Source of the DNA: an uncultured Collinsella sp.
GTDB taxonomy: Bacteria; Actinomycetota; Coriobacteriia; Coriobacteriales; Coriobacteriaceae
Reading direction: 5' to 3'
Assembly (NCBI GenBank): GCA_900549275.1
Contig: URNU01000047.1
Location: 1 to 8,322 of the forward strand
DNA length: 8,322 bases
Below, piece by piece: positions 5,379 to 8,322 of this stretch; the stretch's first letter is position 1, and each line of letters opens with the position of its first letter. Under the pieces are notes generated by a model that was given only the letters and a program-made list of their open reading frames with translations, was not told the DNA's origin and did not search any database. Both the position numbers and the translations under genes were made by a program.

Positions 5379-6407
5379 ATGGCCAACAAAGTCACCCTCA
5401 AGCAGATCGCCCAGGAGGTGGGGCTTTCCCCCTCGTCGGTCTCGCTTGTTCTCAATAATCGGCCCTGTCGCATCTCGGAAGAAAACCGCAAGCTCATCAA
5501 GGAGGTCGCGGCGCGCAACCACTATGTTCCTAACCAGATTGCTCGTAGCCTGGTCATGCGCGAGTCGCGTACGCTGGGCCTTATCGTTCCCAATATCGAG
5601 AGTCGCTTTTTTGCCTCGCTCGCCGGCAGCTTGGAAAAGCGCTGCCGCGAGGACGGCTACGCGCTCTTTATTACCAGCTCGGGCGGAAGCGCCGATGACG
5701 ATCTTGAGCTGCTGCGCCAGCTGGTGACGCGCGGCGTCGATGGCGTCTTTCTGGTGGTGGGTGACGAGTTCTCCGACGACCGCGCCCTGCGCGAAGAAGT
5801 CAGCCATCTGCCCATCCCGGCGGTAATGGTTGACCGTGCCATTGAGGGGCTCGAGTGCGACAAGGTGATGTTCGACCACGAGATGGGTGGCTACATGGCT
5901 ACCCGCTATCTGATCGAGCAGGGTCACCGTCGCATTGCCTGCTTGGTTAACGCGCGTCGTTCCAACACGGGTCGCAAGCGACTTGCCGGCTATGAGCGCG
6001 CATTGCGCGAGGTTGGCCTGCCTATCGACGCGCGTTTGGAGTTTGAGAGCGAATACTACATTCCGAGTGCATACGAGGCTTCGGAGACGGTGCTCGCAAC
6101 CGACGCCACCGCCGTGTTCGCAAGCTCGGACAACATTGCCCTCGGTTTGCTCAAGCGCTTGCACGAGATGGGGAAGAGCATTCCGGGCGATATTTCGGTG
6201 GTGAGCTATGACAACTCGGCGGCTGACGTTCTCTTTGAGCCGGCGCTGACCGCGATCGAACAGGATCCGGGTGTCCTCGCGGAGCATGCTTTTGGCTGCA
6301 TGTCCAAGCGCCTTGCCGGTAGGGGCGGTAGGCGTGCCGAAGAGGTCGTTCTGGAGCCGGCGCTTATCGTTAAGGACAGCGTGCTCAAGGTTACAAAACA
6401 CAACTAA
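5379..6407 (+). CDS. LacI/GalR-family transcriptional regulator
   Basis: A 342-residue DNA-binding protein, the usual family length. Residues 5-27 (VTLKQIAQEVGLSPSSVSLVLNN) are the N-terminal helix-turn-helix, and 52-59 (NQIARSLV) is the hinge helix, whose leucine (Leu58) normally wedges into the central CG of the operator. From residue 64 on it is a periplasmic-binding-protein-like effector domain: TLGLIVPNIESRFFASL (65-81), GVDGVFLV (119-126), GRKRLAGYERAL (198-209), VFASSDNIALGLL (246-258), DISVVSYDN (271-279). AAGGAG lies 4 bases before the ATG. The gene points towards xfp, 203 bases away, whose upstream region has two LacI-type operators, so control of xfp is the likely role. Effector is unknown; a sugar or sugar phosphate is the family norm. 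No clear terminator follows, so some read-through into xfp is possible. Confidence 0.93.
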   Translation: MANKVTLKQIAQEVGLSPSSVSLVLNNRPCRISEENRKLIKEVAARNHYVPNQIARSLVMRESRTLGLIVPNIESRFFASLAGSLEKRCREDGYALFITSSGGSADDDLELLRQLVTRGVDGVFLVVGDEFSDDRALREEVSHLPIPAVMVDRAIEGLECDKVMFDHEMGGYMATRYLIEQGHRRIACLVNARRSNTGRKRLAGYERALREVGLPIDARLEFESEYYIPSAYEASETVLATDATAVFASSDNIALGLLKRLHEMGKSIPGDISVVSYDNSAADVLFEPALTAIEQDPGVLAEHAFGCMSKRLAGRGGRRAEEVVLEPALIVKDSVLKVTKHN

Positions 6408-6416
6408 ACGCGTTTA
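6405..6416. promoter_or_regulatory. 12-bp perfect palindrome at the regulator's stop codon
   Basis: TAAACGCGTTTA is a perfect palindrome whose first three bases are the stop codon of the LacI-family gene. It resembles LacI-family operators in composition but has a GC, not CG, centre, unlike the two sites before xfp. It may be an auxiliary site or chance. Confidence 0.25.
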
Positions 6417-6505
6417 TCGATCTGTATATCAGGAATATGAAGAACTTGTGACAAATAATGTCGCAGGTCAATGTCTGGTTTTGTCAGGCTAATGGCAAAC
6501 CGGAA

Positions 6506-6523
6506 TGATAAAACGTTTTTTCA
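6506..6523. promoter_or_regulatory. LacI-type operator 1 upstream of xfp
   Basis: TGATAAAACGTTTTTTCA is a near-perfect palindrome centred on CG between 6514 and 6515, the form bound by LacI/GalR proteins. It lies just upstream of or over the -35 region of xfp. The adjacent LacI-family protein is the natural candidate to bind it. Confidence 0.75.
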
Positions 6524-6526
6524 TAC

Positions 6527-6544
6527 TGATAAAACGTTTTAGCA
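6527..6544. promoter_or_regulatory. LacI-type operator 2 upstream of xfp
   Basis: TGATAAAACGTTTTAGCA shares its first 14 bases with operator 1. The two centres are 21 bp apart, two helical turns, so two dimers would sit on the same DNA face. It occupies the spacer before the TATACT box, a position suited to repression. Confidence 0.75.
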
Positions 6545-6546
6545 AA

Positions 6547-6552
6547 TATACT
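6547..6552 (+). promoter_or_regulatory. Candidate -10 box for xfp
   Basis: TATACT 3 bases after operator 2, giving a leader of about 50 bases before xfp. No consensus -35 is seen at 16-18 bases; that stretch is taken up by the operators. Confidence 0.5.
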
Positions 6553-6588
6553 TGTCCCAACGAAAGGTCGCCATATCGGAGGGTGACC

Positions 6589-6618
6589 ATGCAGCGAAGG
6601 GACAAAAACAATGGCTAA
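6589..6618 (+). CDS. Possible 9-codon leader peptide overlapping the xfp start
   Basis: ATG at 6589 follows a strong ribosome site (GGAGGGTG, 6578-6585) and encodes MQRRDKNNG before TAA at 6616-6618. The xfp ATG (6611-6613) lies inside this frame's last codons, in a different phase, so the stop and the xfp start overlap by 8 bases. This suits translational coupling. It is too short to support by protein similarity, so it may be chance, but its ribosome site is stronger than that of xfp itself. Confidence 0.4.
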   Translation: MQRRDKNNG

Positions 6619-8322
6619 AACACTGGGGACGCCGTGGCAAAAACTGGGCCACGAGGTACCGGCTTCCGAGCTCGAGGGCGTCGACCTGTATTGGCGCGCA
6701 TCGAACTATCTGTCCGTCGGTCAGATCTACCTTCGCTCCAACCCGCTGATGCGCACTGACTTTGTCGACGAGAAAACCGGTGAGGTGCGCGACTTTGGTC
6801 GCCCGGACGTTAAACACCGTCTGGTCGGTCACTGGGGCACCACGCCTGGCATCAACTTCCTGTTCGGTCATGTTAACCGCCTCATCGCCGATCACAACCA
6901 GAACGCCATTTTCTTGATGGGCCCGGGCCACGGTGGCCCTGCCGGCACCGCCCAGTCGCTGCTCGATGGCACCTACCGTGAGATTCGCCCCGACATCACC
7001 AATGACGAGGCCGGTCTGCAGAAGTTCTTCCGCCAGTTCTCCTACCCCGGCGGCATTCCGAGCCACTTTGCGCCCGAGACGCCCGGCTCCATCCACGAGG
7101 GCGGCGAGCTCGGCTACACGCTCAGCCACGCCTACGGTGCCGTCATGGACAACCCGAGCCTGCTGGCCGTGGCCGTGGTGGGCGACGGCGAGTCCGAGAC
7201 CGGTCCGCTCGCGACTTCTTGGCAGTCCAACAAGCTCGTGAACCCGGCAACCGACGGTATCGTCCTGCCGATCCTGCACCTCAACGGCTACAAGATCGCC
7301 AACCCCACCATCCTTGCCCGCGTGTCCGACGAAGAACTCACCAAGTTCTTTGAGGGAATGGGCTATAAGCCGCACTTCTTTGTCGCCGGTTTTGACGACG
7401 AGAGCCATGCAAGCATCCACGAGCGTTTCGCTGCCCTGTTTGAGCAGGTCTTCGATGAGATTTGCGACATCAAGGCCACCGCACAGGCCCAGGCCGTCGC
7501 AGGCGAGACCGTGGTTCGCCCGGCCTACCCCATGATTGTGTTCCGTACGCCCAAGGGCTGGACTTGCCCCAAGCACATCGACGGCAAGAAGACCGAGGAC
7601 TCCTGGCGCGCCCATCAGGTTCCGCTGGCGAGCGCCAAGGACACCCACGAGCACTTCCGCGTGCTGCGCGAGTGGCTGCGCTCCTACAAGCCCGAGGAGC
7701 TCTTTACGCCCGAGGGCCAGGTGCGTCCCGGGGTGACGGCCTTTATGCCGACCGGCGAGCTGCGCATCGGCGCCAACCCCAATGCAAACGGCGGCAAGGT
7801 GCGCCGCGAGCTTGAACTCCCCGATATTCATGCCCACGAGATCCCCGTCGCAAGCAAGGGCCACGGCTGGGGGTCCACCGAGGCCGCCCGCGTCTTTGGC
7901 GAGTACACTGCCGACGTTCTGGCCAAGAACATGGACGATTTCCGCATCTTCGGTCCCGACGAGACCGCATCCAACCGCCTGCAGGCTGCCTACAAGGTGA
8001 CCAAGAAGCAGTGGGATGCCGGCTTCTACGAGGACGATGCCAACGACGAGCTGCTGGCCGGTTCCGGTAAGGTTGTCGAGCAGCTGTCCGAGCACCAGTG
8101 CGAGGGCTTCCTCGAGGCCTACGTGCTTACCGGTCGCTCGGGTGTGTGGAGCTCCTACGAGAGCTTTGTCCACGTGGTCGATTCCATGGTCAACCAGCAC
8201 TGCAAATGGCTCGAGGCCACCAAGCGCGAGATTCCGTGGCGTGCCCCCATTAGCGGCCTCAACATTTTGCTGTCGAGCCATGTCTGGCGTCAGGACCACA
8301 ACGGCTTCTCGCACCAGGACCC
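6611..8322 (+). CDS. xfp: Xylulose-5-phosphate/fructose-6-phosphate phosphoketolase, 3' end truncated by window edge
   Basis: Cytoplasmic thiamine-diphosphate enzyme that splits xylulose 5-phosphate or fructose 6-phosphate with phosphate, giving acetyl phosphate plus glyceraldehyde 3-phosphate or erythrose 4-phosphate. It is the core of the bifid shunt and heterolactic pathway. The visible 570 codons begin MAKTLGTPWQKL and include HRLVGHWGTTPG (69-80), GPGHGGPAG (104-112), the family signature EGGELGY (163-169), the second signature ending in the ThDP/Mg motif GDGE (176-194), LNGYKIANPT (224-233), GPDETASNRLQA (448-459), and HVWRQDHNGFSHQD, whose His563 and His568 match the catalytic pair near 548/553 in bifidobacterial enzymes. 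About 220-250 residues should lie beyond the window. AAGGGA 8 bases upstream is a modest ribosome site; an in-frame stop at 6584 rules out an upstream start. Two LacI-type operators precede it. Whether it prefers both substrates or one cannot be told here. Confidence 0.96.
   Translation, partial: MAKTLGTPWQKLGHEVPASELEGVDLYWRASNYLSVGQIYLRSNPLMRTDFVDEKTGEVRDFGRPDVKHRLVGHWGTTPGINFLFGHVNRLIADHNQNAIFLMGPGHGGPAGTAQSLLDGTYREIRPDITNDEAGLQKFFRQFSYPGGIPSHFAPETPGSIHEGGELGYTLSHAYGAVMDNPSLLAVAVVGDGESETGPLATSWQSNKLVNPATDGIVLPILHLNGYKIANPTILARVSDEELTKFFEGMGYKPHFFVAGFDDESHASIHERFAALFEQVFDEICDIKATAQAQAVAGETVVRPAYPMIVFRTPKGWTCPKHIDGKKTEDSWRAHQVPLASAKDTHEHFRVLREWLRSYKPEELFTPEGQVRPGVTAFMPTGELRIGANPNANGGKVRRELELPDIHAHEIPVASKGHGWGSTEAARVFGEYTADVLAKNMDDFRIFGPDETASNRLQAAYKVTKKQWDAGFYEDDANDELLAGSGKVVEQLSEHQCEGFLEAYVLTGRSGVWSSYESFVHVVDSMVNQHCKWLEATKREIPWRAPISGLNILLSSHVWRQDHNGFSHQD

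Noticed and set aside
5337..6401. 354-codon minus-strand frame opposite the LacI-family gene
   Set aside because: Shadow of a well supported coding frame; no family features.
6449..6486. TGACAAA/TTTGTCA inverted repeat after the LacI-family gene as a terminator
   Set aside because: Seven-base stem with a 24-base loop and no T tract; too weak to call.
6539..8314. Long open frame of 591 codons on the minus strand opposite xfp
   Set aside because: It is antisense to a clearly identified phosphoketolase; long antisense frames are common in GC-rich codon usage. Its translation has no recognisable motif.

Overview
The window looks like a chromosomal segment of a high-GC Gram-positive gut actinobacterium. 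My best guess is Coriobacteriia, close to Collinsella. This rests on GC-rich codon use with AT-rich intergenic stretches, strong Shine-Dalgarno sites, a PcsB/CwlO-like Tat-type secreted hydrolase, and a phosphoketolase close to the bifidobacterial type. Genus assignment is inference; no rRNA or marker gene is present.

Layout, left to right: (1) malQ, 4-alpha-glucanotransferase, minus strand, with its C-terminal end cut off by the window start. (2) A gap holding a probable malQ promoter with an inverted repeat, and the galE terminator. (3) galE, UDP-glucose 4-epimerase, minus strand. (4) A divergent promoter region. (5) A secreted coiled-coil plus Cys/His peptidoglycan-hydrolase-like protein, plus strand. 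(6) A convergent intergenic region with a 130-bp palindromic element (perfect 30-bp arms) around a terminator hairpin, then a bidirectional terminator. (7) murB, minus strand. (8) A divergent gap with an 18-bp perfect inverted repeat. (9) A LacI/GalR-family repressor, plus strand. (10) A regulatory region with two tandem LacI-type operators, a promoter and a possible 9-codon leader cistron. (11) xfp, xylulose-5-phosphate/fructose-6-phosphate phosphoketolase, plus strand, cut off by the window end.

Two themes run through it. One is carbohydrate use: MalQ remodels malto-oligosaccharides, GalE links galactose and glucose nucleotides, and phosphoketolase makes acetyl phosphate from sugar phosphates, probably under the adjacent LacI-type regulator. 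The other is cell-wall turnover: MurB makes UDP-MurNAc, and the secreted hydrolase probably cuts the wall. No intergenic gap exceeds 300 bases. I see no tRNA, rRNA, CRISPR array, intact insertion sequence or phage gene. The least explained parts are the two palindromic intergenic elements and the leader cistron overlapping the xfp start; I see no clear multi-gene novel system.
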